Positions 19,353 to 29,146 of a DNA stretch of 41,177 bases are shown here, in pieces. Under the pieces are notes generated by a model. It did not search any database, was not told the DNA's origin, and was given only the letters and a program-made list of their open reading frames with translations. Made by a program: the position numbers and the translations under genes. Position 1 is the stretch's first letter. Each line of letters opens with the position of its first letter. The DNA is taken from NCBI GenBank assembly GCA_017630395.1, contig JAGBVI010000128.1, forward strand, positions 1 to 41,177, in the 5' to 3' direction. This DNA comes from Paludibacteraceae bacterium (GTDB lineage Bacteria > Bacteroidota > Bacteroidia > Bacteroidales > Paludibacteraceae).

Positions 19353-20390
19353 ATGGAAAAACAACAAAGAACGGAAATTTCATCATTGGGTGAATTTGGT
19401 TTAATAAAGCATTTAACAGAGCATTTCGAGCTTAAGAATCCTTCGTCTATAAAGGGTGTTGGTGATGATGCTGCAATTTTAGATTATAAGGATAAACAAA
19501 CGTTGGTTACAACCGACCTTCTTTTGGAAGGTATTCATTTTGATTTAACCTATGTGCCATTGATGCATTTAGGTTATAAATCCGCAATTGTGAATTTCTC
19601 TGACATCTATGCGATGAATGGAATGCCCAAGCAAATAACAGTCTCTTTAGGTGTTTCTAAACGTTTTTCTGTGGAAGATATAGAAACGTTGTATGCCGGA
19701 ATTAAATTAGCTTGTGATAGATATGGCGTTGATCTGGTGGGAGGGGATACCTCGGCTTCAATGACAGGTCTTACCATCAGTATCACTTGTTTAGGGGAAG
19801 GAGAAAAAGGGAAAATAGTTTGCAGAGATGGTGCAAAAAATACCGATTTGATTTGTGTTTCAGGTGATTTGGGTGCTGCGTATATGGGACTGTTGCTTTT
19901 GGAACGAGAAAAGAAAGTTTTTGCTTCTGATAATGCTATTCAACCTGATTTTGCTGGGAAAGAGTATATTATCGAGAGACAATTGAAGCCTGAATCGAGA
20001 AAAGAAATTATTGAATCGCTTGAGCGTATTAAGGTGGTTCCTACTTCTATGATGGACATCTCAGATGGCTTATCTTCCGAATTGTTGCATATCTGCAAAC
20101 AGAGCAAGTTGGGTTGCAGAGTCTATGAAGATCGTATTCCGATTGATTATCAAACAGCTCTGATGGCTGAGGAGTTTAATATGAATTTGACAACTGTTGC
20201 GTTGAATGGTGGTGAAGATTATGAATTGTTGTTTACTGTTCCGTTAGAAATGAATGACGTATTTCAGAATCTCCCGGGAATCAAGGTTATTGGTCATACT
20301 ACTGATGAGTCTTTGGGATGTTGTTTGATTACTCGTGATGGTCAAGAAATCTCTCTTAAGGCCCAAGGTTGGAATTCATTAGAAAAATAA
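19353..20390 (+). CDS. thiL: Thiamine-monophosphate kinase
   Basis: A 345-residue protein from ATG 19353 (LGEFGLIKHL opening). Family motifs are visible: GVGDDAAIL near 34-42, DLLLEGIHFD, GGDTSAS, MDISDGLSSELLHI and NGGEDYELLF. ThiL phosphorylates thiamine monophosphate to thiamine pyrophosphate with ATP in the cytoplasm, the last step of cofactor synthesis. Length is normal. It precedes the PorE-like gene by 45 bases in the same direction, so the two may share a transcript, but no functional link is obvious. Confidence 0.95.
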   Translation: MEKQQRTEISSLGEFGLIKHLTEHFELKNPSSIKGVGDDAAILDYKDKQTLVTTDLLLEGIHFDLTYVPLMHLGYKSAIVNFSDIYAMNGMPKQITVSLGVSKRFSVEDIETLYAGIKLACDRYGVDLVGGDTSASMTGLTISITCLGEGEKGKIVCRDGAKNTDLICVSGDLGAAYMGLLLLEREKKVFASDNAIQPDFAGKEYIIERQLKPESRKEIIESLERIKVVPTSMMDISDGLSSELLHICKQSKLGCRVYEDRIPIDYQTALMAEEFNMNLTTVALNGGEDYELLFTVPLEMNDVFQNLPGIKVIGHTTDESLGCCLITRDGQEISLKAQGWNSLEK

Positions 20391-20435
20391 ATCTTAATTC
20401 GTTACGTTATAATTGAGAATTTTAAATCATCGTAT

Positions 20436-22475
20436 ATGAAGATGCCCGATATTATAAATATTTTGTCGTTAAAGAGTTGCAAAAGAACTCTTTTGAAGGG
20501 CGATTTTATCTCGCTTTTTTTGCTTCTTTTTATTCTCATTCTTCCGGCTTGTTCTGTTAAGCAACAACTAAAAAAAGCAGATAAAAAGTATGAAGTGGGT
20601 GAGTATCATACGGCTTCTTCAATTTATAATCGAGTTTATCCCAGAGTTAAAGTGAAGGATCGTTCTATGAAGGCGTATTCTGCTTTTAAATTGGGGAATT
20701 GTTACCGTTTTTTAAACCTTTATGATCGTGCTGAACGTGCCTATTCTAATGCGGTTCGGTATAATCATAAAGATTCTGTTGTACATCTGTACTATGCGGA
20801 TATTTTAAGAATAAATGGGAAAGAGAAAGAGGCATTGCAACAATATGAAATCTATTTGGGGGCTTACCCGGAAGATGTTAGAGCACTCAATGGGAAAAAA
20901 TCAACAGAGGAGATGGCGGAGTGGAAGCAAAATCCAACTAAATATGTGGTAAAAAAATTGGATTTCTTTGTCTCTAAGCGTAGTGAGTTTTCTCCCTCAC
21001 ATCCGGGTGGTGATGAAGAGGTTGTATATTTTAATTCAACGAGAGAAAATAAAGAAATTGGAGGGGGAAATAGTAAAATTACCGGTGTAAGGAACAATGA
21101 TATTTATGTTGCTCGACGTAATTCGGTAGGAGAGTGGGATAACCTTTCTCCTGTTGAGGGTGACATCAATTCTGATATGGATGAGGGCTCTGTATCCTTT
21201 AGTGCTGATGGTAAAGTTATGTATTTTACCCGTTGCTATTCTGAGAAGGGGGAGAGCAGAGGTGCTCAAATTTGTTCCGTAAATCGTTCCGGAGGGAAAT
21301 GGGGAAAGGTAGTGGATGTAAAATTGTCTGAAGATAGTTCTGTGACATTTGCTCATCCTACGATTTCTCCGGATGGGAAGTATCTTTATTTTGTTTCTGA
21401 TTTAGAGGGCGGATTTGGAGGAAAGGATATTTGGAGAAGTGAGGTGAATGGTGGCCAATATAGTGCTCCGGTTAATTTAGGTCCGACCATCAATACTTCG
21501 GGTGATGAGATGTTCCCTTATATGCGCGAAAATGGGGTTCTTTATTTTTCCTCTAATGGTCATCCCGGATTTGGCGGTTTGGACTTGTTTTATGCTAATG
21601 AAATTGAAAGTGGCTCTTGGGCTGTACATAATATGATGACGCCAATTAATTCTAATAATGATGATTTTGGAATCACTTTCGTAGCCGGTAAGGAAAAGGG
21701 ATTATTTTCTTCAAATAGAGGAGAGAAAAAAGGTTATGACAAAATATATGAATTTGAATTGCCTCCGGTGGAGTTTTTAATTGATGGAAAGGTTACTGAT
21801 ATGGCAGGAGAACCTTTGGGTGGTGCTACTGTTCGTATTGTTGGCGACGATGGTACGAATAAAAAGTTAACTTCTAAAACTGATGGAACGTTTAAGATCT
21901 CTTTAAATAAGGATGTTCGGTATGTGCTTTTAGGTAATTGCAGAGGTTTCCTAAATCAAAAAGAGGAGGCTATTACGTTGGGAATGGAGGATTCTAAAAC
22001 GTTTCCGATTTCATTTGCCTTAGCCTCTATCGGAAAACCGGTTGGATTGGATAATATCTTCTTTGAGTTTGGTCAGGCTACCCTTTCTCCGGAATCTTCT
22101 ACTGCTTTGGATAAATTGGTTAAGATTTTGAATGATAATCCTAATATTACCATCGAAATTGGTGCTCACACAGACCGGGTTGGTTCGGCGGAAGGTAATT
22201 TACAATTGTCCGGCAAACGAGCTCAATCTGTTGTGGATTACTTAGTGAAAAAAGGTATAGAAGCAGAACGTTTGACAGCAAAAGGGTATGGAAAATCTCA
22301 ACCTGTGGTTGTAGATAAATTAGTGCAAAAAAAATATTCTTTTTTGAAAATTGGTGATACCCTTAATGAAGAGACAATCGAGTCTTTTGATAGTGATGAG
22401 AAAAAAGAAATAGCAGATTCTATCAATAGACGGACAGAATTTAGAGTGCTAAAAACAACCTACAAAATGTATTAA
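20436..22475 (+). CDS. porE: PorE-like T9SS lipoprotein (TPR, beta-propeller, CRD, OmpA)
   Basis: A 679-residue protein with a lipoprotein signal ending LPAC (Cys39), TPR-like helices (about 45-145), a PD40/WD40-type beta-propeller (about 165-435; repeats such as PTISPDGKYLYFVSDLEGGFGG broken across strands, with FSSNGHPGFGGLDLF), a carboxypeptidase-regulatory-like domain (about 445-525) and an OmpA C-terminal peptidoglycan-binding domain (about 545-660, GAHTDRVGSAEGN). This order is that of Porphyromonas gingivalis PorE (PG1058), a periplasmic T9SS component thought to tether the machine to peptidoglycan. The three T9SS-tailed cargo proteins in the window agree with this. Other OmpA/PD40 proteins share the architecture, so the porE symbol is likely but not certain. 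Confidence 0.8.
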   Translation: MKMPDIINILSLKSCKRTLLKGDFISLFLLLFILILPACSVKQQLKKADKKYEVGEYHTASSIYNRVYPRVKVKDRSMKAYSAFKLGNCYRFLNLYDRAERAYSNAVRYNHKDSVVHLYYADILRINGKEKEALQQYEIYLGAYPEDVRALNGKKSTEEMAEWKQNPTKYVVKKLDFFVSKRSEFSPSHPGGDEEVVYFNSTRENKEIGGGNSKITGVRNNDIYVARRNSVGEWDNLSPVEGDINSDMDEGSVSFSADGKVMYFTRCYSEKGESRGAQICSVNRSGGKWGKVVDVKLSEDSSVTFAHPTISPDGKYLYFVSDLEGGFGGKDIWRSEVNGGQYSAPVNLGPTINTSGDEMFPYMRENGVLYFSSNGHPGFGGLDLFYANEIESGSWAVHNMMTPINSNNDDFGITFVAGKEKGLFSSNRGEKKGYDKIYEFELPPVEFLIDGKVTDMAGEPLGGATVRIVGDDGTNKKLTSKTDGTFKISLNKDVRYVLLGNCRGFLNQKEEAITLGMEDSKTFPISFALASIGKPVGLDNIFFEFGQATLSPESSTALDKLVKILNDNPNITIEIGAHTDRVGSAEGNLQLSGKRAQSVVDYLVKKGIEAERLTAKGYGKSQPVVVDKLVQKKYSFLKIGDTLNEETIESFDSDEKKEIADSINRRTEFRVLKTTYKMY

Positions 22476-22532
22476 GGTGAGGCCTGAAAATTTGTGTATA
22501 TTGTAGTGTATAACTGAATTAATTAGAAGAAA

Positions 22533-23327
22533 ATGAAACAATATAAGGAACTTTTAAAACGAGTTTTATCAGAGGGTGTAGAAAAAGGAGATAGAACAAA
22601 TACAGGAACAATCAGTGTGTTTGGTCATCAAATGAGGTTTAACTTAGAGGATGGTTTTCCTCTTCTGACAACTAAAAAGTTACATCTGAAGTCGATTATT
22701 CATGAATTGTTATGGTTCCTTAATGGGGATACAAATGTTAAGTATTTGCAAGAAAATGGTGTCAGAATTTGGAATGAATGGGCTGATGAGGATGGTAACT
22801 TAGGACATATCTATGGGTATCAATGGCGCTCATGGCCGGATTATAAGGGGGGACATATTGACCAAATTTCTGAGGTCGTTGATATGATTAAGAACAATCC
22901 AAATTCTAGAAGAATCATTGTTAATGCATGGAATGTTGCAGACTTGGATAATATGAATTTGCCTCCTTGTCACATGTTCTTTCAGTTCTATGTGGCTGAT
23001 GGGAAGTTAAGTTTACAAATGTACCAAAGAAGCGCAGATATATTTTTAGGAGTTCCTTTCAATATTGCCTCTTATGCTCTATTACTTCTTATGATGGCAC
23101 AGGTAACCGGACTTAAGCCGGGTGAATTTATTCATACCTTGGGTGATGCTCATATCTATTCTAATCACTTGGAGCAAGTTAATTTGCAATTGACACGGGA
23201 ACCAAGAGAGCTTCCTACTATGAAAATCAATCCGAATGTGAAGGATATATTCTCATTTAAGTATGAAGATTTTACATTGGAAAATTACAATCCTCATCCT
23301 CACATTGCCGGTGTTGTAGCAGTGTGA
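22533..23327 (+). CDS. thyA: Thymidylate synthase
   Basis: A 264-residue ThyA, the size of the E. coli enzyme. Motifs include GDRTNTGT near 20-27, the catalytic [11 protein letters not shown] with Cys146, [18 protein letters not shown] and HIYSNHLEQ. It makes dTMP from dUMP using methylene-tetrahydrofolate in the cytoplasm. Dihydrofolate reductase (folA), often next to thyA, is not present here. The gene ends in a terminator shared with the convergent CotH gene. Confidence 0.98.
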   Translation: MKQYKELLKRVLSEGVEKGDRTNTGTISVFGHQMRFNLEDGFPLLTTKKLHLKSIIHELLWFLNGDTNVKYLQENGVRIWNEWADEDGNLGHIYGYQWRSWPDYKGGHIDQISEVVDMIKNNPNSRRIIVNAWNVADLDNMNLPPCHMFFQFYVADGKLSLQMYQRSADIFLGVPFNIASYALLLLMMAQVTGLKPGEFIHTLGDAHIYSNHLEQVNLQLTREPRELPTMKINPNVKDIFSFKYEDFTLENYNPHPHIAGVVAV

Positions 23328-23371
23328 TATGCTATAGGATTGTTTCCTGACGTAATTTATAGAGAATAATA

Positions 23372-23413
23372 AAATCGGATACCTCTTCAATTTGTTGAAT
23401 TGGTATCCGATTT
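23372..23413. terminator. Bidirectional terminator between thyA and the CotH gene
   Basis: aaatcggatacc (23372-23383) and ggtatccgattt (23402-23413) form a perfect 12-bp stem with an 18-base loop, with A-rich and T-rich flanks suited to termination on both strands between convergent genes. Confidence 0.85.
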
Positions 23414-23437
23414 AAAATTAGAAGAATAGTCAGTTTG

Positions 23438-26400
23438 TTATTCTTTTATGATTTTATTTCTATATACTCCCGATTTTGTTTCTGCATGAAGAATATAAAT
23501 ACCATTTTTAAGCTTAGATACATCTAATGTATATTGGTTTGTTGATGGCATTATTTGATAAACTAGTGTTCCTGTTACATCGTACAAAAGCAATTGCTCT
23601 ATCTCTTCTTCTGTTTGAAGGTGTATCTCTGTAGAGGTTGGATTTGGGAAACATAATAGGGAGAAGGTTTCGTCATACAAAGGATTGACAAACGTCTCTT
23701 CTTCGCATGATATACTTCCATTACTTAAGTTAGGAGTTGCTAAAGAGGTTTGGGTTGAGCAAGTGTCAAACACCATCCAATCTTCAGCTCCATCTGTTAC
23801 TCGCCCGTATGAACCATTGGTTGGGTGATTTTCATATATTTGTAAATAGTCGATAAGCACCACTTCTCCATTCACTTTTTGCGTTAAGAGTATTGGGGTT
23901 GCTTTGTCGGAACTTAATTTAAAGTCTAAATAGAGCGGGTCATATTGTAAATCCCCTTTTGCCCATAAAATTTTTCTTTCTTTAGGTTGGATTATTGTTT
24001 CAGTGAATCCGTATGGTATTTGAAATTTAGTCCAATTATTTTTTTCGTCCGAAAGGTAAAGTCCGGCCAAATCTTGTGGTTCAGCACCGTAATTGTAAAT
24101 CTCTATCCAATCAGGGTAATCTCCGTAATCATCAGAGTTCCCGGAGTTCTTGTTACTGCTGGCACATACTTCATTCAATTGCAGTGTTAGAGGCATAGGA
24201 TTTTCTATTTTTTCAAAAATTGCTTCTATTTTTTGGTCTGATTTAACCAAAATATTCAGCTGCTCTTTATCCGGATTCTCTACGAGTTGGATTTTTTGCG
24301 CCTTCATTTCAAGTTCAAATGTTAAATTACCGCTATTTGCTTTGTTCAAATGCACTTCAACAGCGATAAAGTTTTCGCCCTCAACCAATAGAGAAGGGTC
24401 GATGTTTAGTGTCCTTGTTGCACTATTTACGTTGGTCGCTGCTTCCGTAGAATATTGTATGGTATCTACTTTTCTCATGTTAGTTTGTTCTACCTCTACT
24501 CCATTGATATAGAGCACGTAGCCATCATCATAAGTGATTGAGGCTTGAAGGGTAATTAAATCTTTTAGGTTATCGATGGAGAATGAACTTCTGAAATAGG
24601 CAGTCATATATTTCTTTCTCCAATTTGTTCCGTAATCCAATTTTACATCGTAACCTTGAGCGGGATTCATTATGCCGGTTGAATTATATCCAAATCGTCC
24701 GGCACCACTTTCCCATTGGCTATCGTCGTAGAGTGTATCAAACCAAGCGGAATCCGGGGCTTGTTTGTCATAGTAGTACTTCCATTGGGTCTGTTTTGTC
24801 ATTATTGACTCCCAATATAGAGTACCATCTAAAATAGTGGCTTCCGGAGTCACTTTCCATTCTGAAAAGCGATAACCGGCAGGAGCGTAGGGTTTCAAAT
24901 TGAGCGTCATGCCTGATATATACTTCCCATTATATCCTCCACTTTTCTCTCCATTCATCATAAGAACAGCACCATCAACATTAGAGGTAATTTCTAAATC
25001 AACAATAGAATCTCCTCCTACGTATCCAACTAAATGATTATAAACATAGGAGGGCCTTTGCAGAGCAAAACGTCGCATACTTGCAGCTTCGTCAAAAGCG
25101 CTTTTATTTTTAGACAGACAATTCTCTTTATCCAAAATAGTACATATACTATCGAATACAGCATTGATTCTTGTTTCAGAGAATGTTGTGTTTAATCGGT
25201 CTAAATATTTGGTAACAAAGCGTTGTTTGAATTCACTATTTTTTGAGAGATTAGCAAATATAATGGTCATCCATTCCTCATCATTTCCCCAATTTTTCGA
25301 TCCAATACCTCGGCACCATTCAATCATATTTTTAGAAGCAGACTCCCCTTGTAATCCAAATCCAAAATCAGTGTCAAACATTATCCAACGGAATCGACCG
25401 TTATCTTTTAGCCGCCACATTTTGGTATTATTTCCCGGCCAATCCACGTTGGCAATAAATTGTTGAAGAATTTGATAATCAATGTATTCATCCATATCCA
25501 TTAGTCGTGCAGCCCCTTTATAGTAATTTTCATCTTCAGGATCATTGGTTGATAAATATTCTACCAATGCATTGTAGGCATCCAAAGTACCTTTGTTTGC
25601 ACTAATTTTCAGTTGGTCTGATAGTGTTACCAAATCTATTTCGTTATCATCATAGCCGTAGTTGGATTTTACGTAATCGGCATTGGTTCGTTCTCTTAGT
25701 CCCATCAGTCCCATATACTCTCCATTTAGGTAATATGCAACAGGCTGATAGGCTTGGTAATCGATGTTTAAACCAATGGCAAAAGTTTGCATAAGACCAT
25801 CTCCAAAACGCACACGATCAAATCCTTGACCACCATTTCTAAGGTGCAAAGTGCGATGAAATACATCCGGTTTGGAATTAAATATATGATAAGAGAAGTC
25901 CTCTTCCCCTGTTTTTTTCGAAGCTTTCAATGAGAGTGATTTTATGCTGTTGCTACGTGAACAACCACCCTCTACGGCAGCTTCCACCTCTTGAGAAAGA
26001 ACTTGTTCATTGTTCACGATGTACTCAAAATTGATAGCTCTCTTCCAATCTTGATTGTAGTTGGCTTTTTGAAAATTACAATCTTTCTCTCCCATGATTC
26101 CATTTTTCCCAGTTACGAGAATTCCAATCATTGGGTCGTTTAAATATTCATCATTAGTTGTTAAAGAGACGATGGGGATTGAGAACCCACCGCATTCGGC
26201 GCGTGCCTCTTCTGTAAATAGGTAGGTACCTGTTGTGATTTTACTTGGTAACATTCCATTCTTATAGGAACGTGCGCGTAGAATTGTATTTTTATTGATG
26301 TATAATGCCTCGGAGTAGATATTTCCACTTGTATCGGTTGGTTCAGTGCCATCCAATGTATAGTAGATAGATGAATTAGAGGTTGTTGTTGTAATTGAGA

Positions 26401-26980
26401 CATAGATGGAATCTGATAACACTCCAGGTTTTTGTGAAAACTGTGGAGCAGAACAGCGATTATTGGTCGTTAGGTTTTTGACAACCAAGGAATTTTCTCT
26501 CAAAGGTGATGGGGACATATAACCAACACTTCCATTGTAGCGTCCGTAAGAGATATGTGCATCTCCCTTTTCATACGCAAAGGAGTCGATTAATGTGGTG
26601 CCGTCATAGAGGGTTAAGTATCCTCCGTCTGCATCCAATTTATAGGGACTATGACCCATTTTATCGGATTCATCCATCCATATTAATTTAAATTGTTCTA
26701 ACTCGTCAACAATCAAATCTGAATCAATCTTCCATAGCCATTTTAATTCGAGTTCTCCATTCCCCTTTTTCTTGAAATGTGTTAGCACCATGCCTTTTAG
26801 ATTGACCGATTTTTCTCCTCCGTTAAATAGTTCAATGTAGCCGGAAAAATTATAGTTGTCTGTATTAATTTGTGTGGATATATTGCAAGGCATTACTTCG
26901 TTAATTGAAACCCCTTGACCTTGCATTCCTACGATAGAGAAAAGTATAAGTGTAATAATTGTTAGTAAATGTTTTCCCAT
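23438..26980 (-). CDS. Secreted CotH-kinase/lamin-tail protein with T9SS sorting domain
   Basis: An 1,180-residue protein from the ATG at 26980 (MGKHLLTIITLIL signal peptide); a further 16 residues upstream would bury the signal and are rejected. Domains in order: lamin-tail (about 24-150, INEVMPCN), chitobiase C-terminal-like (about 190-255, YYTLDGTEPTDTSG), CotH (about 285-640, with GLRERTNADYV, NWMLFDTDFG-like WIMFDTDFGFG), a Gly-turn domain, a galactose-binding-like module (YYDKQAPDSAWFDT, DDGYVLYINGVEV), a second lamin-tail domain (LNEVCASSN, DYPDWIEIYN) and a T9SS type-A tail (CFPNPTSTEIHL, YDVTGTLVYQ, LKNGIYILHAE). CotH proteins are atypical kinases in spores; in Bacteroidetes exports their substrate is unknown. 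It is transcribed alone on the minus strand. Confidence 0.9.
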   Translation of the reverse strand: MGKHLLTIITLILFSIVGMQGQGVSINEVMPCNISTQINTDNYNFSGYIELFNGGEKSVNLKGMVLTHFKKKGNGELELKWLWKIDSDLIVDELEQFKLIWMDESDKMGHSPYKLDADGGYLTLYDGTTLIDSFAYEKGDAHISYGRYNGSVGYMSPSPLRENSLVVKNLTTNNRCSAPQFSQKPGVLSDSIYVSITTTTSNSSIYYTLDGTEPTDTSGNIYSEALYINKNTILRARSYKNGMLPSKITTGTYLFTEEARAECGGFSIPIVSLTTNDEYLNDPMIGILVTGKNGIMGEKDCNFQKANYNQDWKRAINFEYIVNNEQVLSQEVEAAVEGGCSRSNSIKSLSLKASKKTGEEDFSYHIFNSKPDVFHRTLHLRNGGQGFDRVRFGDGLMQTFAIGLNIDYQAYQPVAYYLNGEYMGLMGLRERTNADYVKSNYGYDDNEIDLVTLSDQLKISANKGTLDAYNALVEYLSTNDPEDENYYKGAARLMDMDEYIDYQILQQFIANVDWPGNNTKMWRLKDNGRFRWIMFDTDFGFGLQGESASKNMIEWCRGIGSKNWGNDEEWMTIIFANLSKNSEFKQRFVTKYLDRLNTTFSETRINAVFDSICTILDKENCLSKNKSAFDEAASMRRFALQRPSYVYNHLVGYVGGDSIVDLEITSNVDGAVLMMNGEKSGGYNGKYISGMTLNLKPYAPAGYRFSEWKVTPEATILDGTLYWESIMTKQTQWKYYYDKQAPDSAWFDTLYDDSQWESGAGRFGYNSTGIMNPAQGYDVKLDYGTNWRKKYMTAYFRSSFSIDNLKDLITLQASITYDDGYVLYINGVEVEQTNMRKVDTIQYSTEAATNVNSATRTLNIDPSLLVEGENFIAVEVHLNKANSGNLTFELEMKAQKIQLVENPDKEQLNILVKSDQKIEAIFEKIENPMPLTLQLNEVCASSNKNSGNSDDYGDYPDWIEIYNYGAEPQDLAGLYLSDEKNNWTKFQIPYGFTETIIQPKERKILWAKGDLQYDPLYLDFKLSSDKATPILLTQKVNGEVVLIDYLQIYENHPTNGSYGRVTDGAEDWMVFDTCSTQTSLATPNLSNGSISCEEETFVNPLYDETFSLLCFPNPTSTEIHLQTEEEIEQLLLYDVTGTLVYQIMPSTNQYTLDVSKLKNGIYILHAETKSGVYRNKIIKE

Positions 26981-27369
26981 GGTAAAATGTTTTTGTAAAA
27001 TTTCTATCCCTAATGCGATTTTTACCAATCAACAATCTCCTTATTTGCTTGATTTTCACCAAATCGCAACGAGTTGGCAAGTAAGTCAAAATAATTTAAT
27101 TTTTCTAAAGTTCTGTGAAAACAATTTTAATTTATTGACTTAATTCAAAATAATTATTGGTTATTGTTTTATCGGAATAGGGTGTAGGACACAGAAACAT
27201 AATGCTAAAACTGATTTTGAGAGAGTATTCTCCTTGCTAGAAATTTTGCTATATTTGCAACCATTGATTAAGCCCTGAAAGTAGGAATGAACTTTTGCAC
27301 TATGGAAAGAAATAGCATAGGGTACTAATAAGGGTTGTATTATGGATAAATTATAATAACTGATAATAG
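26981..27369. other. Divergent intergenic region
   Basis: AT-rich gap between the CotH gene (minus) and the 27370 gene (plus). A TATATTTG box at 27250-27257 on the plus strand could serve the latter with a leader of about 105 bases. I see no RNA gene or clear minus-strand promoter in it. Confidence 0.5.
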
Positions 27370-28263
27370 ATGAAGAAAATTATTTTTTTAGTGATGGCAG
27401 TTTCATTGGCAATTTTTGCTAATGCTTCAGATGTCGTATTAAACCCTCGTGGGTGGAAGGTTGGGGATTCTCGTAGTTACAAATGTGTGACTGTGGATAA
27501 GCAAGGTAATATTGTTAATCACGATATTTCCATGGAAGTAAATTCGATGAATGATGATAAATACTTCATTGATTGTAAGCATGTTACAGATACAATGAGC
27601 AAGCCATATTTAGGAATTAAAAATTTGTTAGGAGAGAAATCGGCAAGAGATATGAACGAATTTGTTTATAAGGTTTCATTCTCTAAACAAGGTGAGTTTG
27701 GTAACTTTGAGAATTATAAAGATTTGCGAGGTTTGTTTGGTGGTGGTATGTTTGAATCTATAATTACAACTATAATAGGAACAAGCCAAGAAGATGCGGA
27801 AAATAAGTATTTGCCAGAGATTCAGAATATTTTCTGGTATATGAACAAGAAGTTTGATGCGAATAGTGGCAATATAGTAAAAAGGAATTTTATTGAACAA
27901 ATTTCTATTTACAAAGATGTTGAGGCTAACGTAAAAGTTGAATCGTCAAGAGGAAATCTGATTTTCACGCTGACTGCAAATTTGTCGGAAGAAGAACTCT
28001 TTTTAGAAACAGAAAAATCATTTAGAGAGGTGATGAATAATATGGCTAAATCTATGGGTGTTCAACCAGCCATGTTTGAGGATAAAGTGAAAGAGCAGAT
28101 GGATGAGTTGAAAAAATCAAGACTTTCGGCGGTAATTAAAGAGAAGGCTGTTTTTGATGAGAAAACCGGGTGGCTTATCTCTTATGATAGAGTGATGGAG
28201 ACAAATTCTGCTGCTACCGGAGAGACTTTCATTGAATCTCGTTGTACAATTTCTGAAAGATAG
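27370..28263 (+). CDS. Secreted protein of unknown function
   Basis: A 297-residue protein with a clear signal peptide (about 1-20, FANAS). It opens with VVLNPRGWKVGDSRSYKCVTVDKQG, a beta-rich stretch reminiscent of proteins that measure or bind a small ligand, and ends with charged helices (KVKEQMDELKKSRLSAVIKEKAV across about 240-265) and a strand-rich tail. No sorting domain or lipobox is visible, so it is probably periplasmic. It is flanked by a terminator and is likely monocistronic. I do not recognise the family. Confidence 0.8.
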   Translation: MKKIIFLVMAVSLAIFANASDVVLNPRGWKVGDSRSYKCVTVDKQGNIVNHDISMEVNSMNDDKYFIDCKHVTDTMSKPYLGIKNLLGEKSARDMNEFVYKVSFSKQGEFGNFENYKDLRGLFGGGMFESIITTIIGTSQEDAENKYLPEIQNIFWYMNKKFDANSGNIVKRNFIEQISIYKDVEANVKVESSRGNLIFTLTANLSEEELFLETEKSFREVMNNMAKSMGVQPAMFEDKVKEQMDELKKSRLSAVIKEKAVFDEKTGWLISYDRVMETNSAATGETFIESRCTISER

Positions 28264-28365
28264 AATTATGGCTGTGTTCTATATATTCCGCGTTTTATAA
28301 TAAAGTATAAATAGGTTGGCCGATAAAATTTTCGGTAAATTTTGAATTTATAGACTAACTCATAC

Positions 28366-28400
28366 AAAAGTTCGCAACAATAAATTTTGCGGACTTTTTA
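28366..28400 (+). terminator. Terminator after the 27370 gene
   Basis: aaaagttcgcaa (28366-28377) pairs with ttgcggactttt (28387-28398) in a 12-bp stem (one G-U) around a 9-base loop, followed by further T. It separates the secreted-protein gene from the transporter promoter. Confidence 0.8.
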
Positions 28401-28424
28401 TGTTTTGTTGTCCGGAGTTGCATA

Positions 28425-28455
28425 TTTGCATTATGAGAAAATGTTACTACCTTTG
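28425..28455 (+). promoter_or_regulatory. Promoter of the queuosine-transporter gene pair
   Basis: TTTG at 28425-28428, 19-base spacer, TACCTTTG at 28448-28455, matching the Bacteroidetes consensus, 17 bases before ATG 28473. The short leader leaves no room for a preQ1 riboswitch. Confidence 0.75.
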
Positions 28456-28472
28456 CAAAAAAAATTAATCGT

Positions 28473-29144
28473 ATGAACAAGGTATCGGAAAACCCTTTCA
28501 AAAACCGAACAAACAGTCAGTCTATGTTGATGATTGTTTCGTCGCTCTTCGTGACCATGTATTTGGTCTCTAATATCATGGCTGTCAAGGTCATAGGTTT
28601 CTTTAATCTTTTCTATTTTGATGCAGGGACGATAACGTTCCCTTTTGCCTATATGCTGGGTGATGTGCTCACCGAGATGTGGGGCTACAAAACTGCAAAG
28701 AAGGTGATATGGATGACTTTCGTCTGCAATATCATTCTTGTGGTCTGCACTATGATTGGCGTGTGGCTGCCTGCTCCGGATTATATGGCGGAGACCTCCG
28801 CAGCATATCAGCACATCTTCACCTACGTGCCGCGCATTGTGATTGGTTCGTTAGTGGGATTTGTCTGCGGAGAACTTTCTAACGCATGGCTGATGGAGAA
28901 AATTAAGCAGAAGACTGAAGGTAAACGTCTTTGGGTGCGCACTGTCGGCAGTTCAATAGTGGGTTATCTTTTAGATACTGTTCCGTTTGTGCTGATAGCT
29001 TTTGTAGGTGTTGTGCCTGTGGCAGATTTGATCTTGATGATTTTTACTCAATATTTTGTGAAGTTACTGATAGAGGCATTGTTAGGGACTCCTATGGCAT
29101 ACGCTGTAATTGGGTTTCTCTCAAAACGAATGGAGAAAGTTTAG
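28473..29144 (+). CDS. Queuosine precursor transporter, YhhQ/VUT family
   Basis: A 223-residue polytopic protein with about six membrane segments. Family features include the NIMAVKVIGFFNL opening, FDAGTITFPFAYMLGDVLTE, GFVCGELSNAWLM and RTVGSSIVGYLLDT. YhhQ-family (PF02592) carriers import 7-deazaguanine precursors or queuine for tRNA queuosine. The gene ends 2 bases before the radical SAM ATG at 29147, so both are one transcription unit. Which substrate it carries cannot be read from the sequence. Confidence 0.92.
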   Translation: MNKVSENPFKNRTNSQSMLMIVSSLFVTMYLVSNIMAVKVIGFFNLFYFDAGTITFPFAYMLGDVLTEMWGYKTAKKVIWMTFVCNIILVVCTMIGVWLPAPDYMAETSAAYQHIFTYVPRIVIGSLVGFVCGELSNAWLMEKIKQKTEGKRLWVRTVGSSIVGYLLDTVPFVLIAFVGVVPVADLILMIFTQYFVKLLIEALLGTPMAYAVIGFLSKRMEKV

Positions 29145-29146
29145 TT

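Noticed and set aside
28273-28355. Third copy of the family II MITE
   Set aside because: gttctatatattc and gaatttatagac resemble the ends but are mismatched, only about 80 bases apart and lack the shared interior.
28264-28472. preQ1 riboswitch before the queuosine transporter
   Set aside because: No preQ1-type stem and A-rich tail seen; the consensus promoter leaves a leader of about 17 bases or less.
28931-29146. Upstream extension of the radical SAM protein
   Set aside because: It would overlap the transporter gene by 214 bases and read low-complexity Cys-rich sequence; ATG 29147 gives a clean protein start right after the transporter stop.
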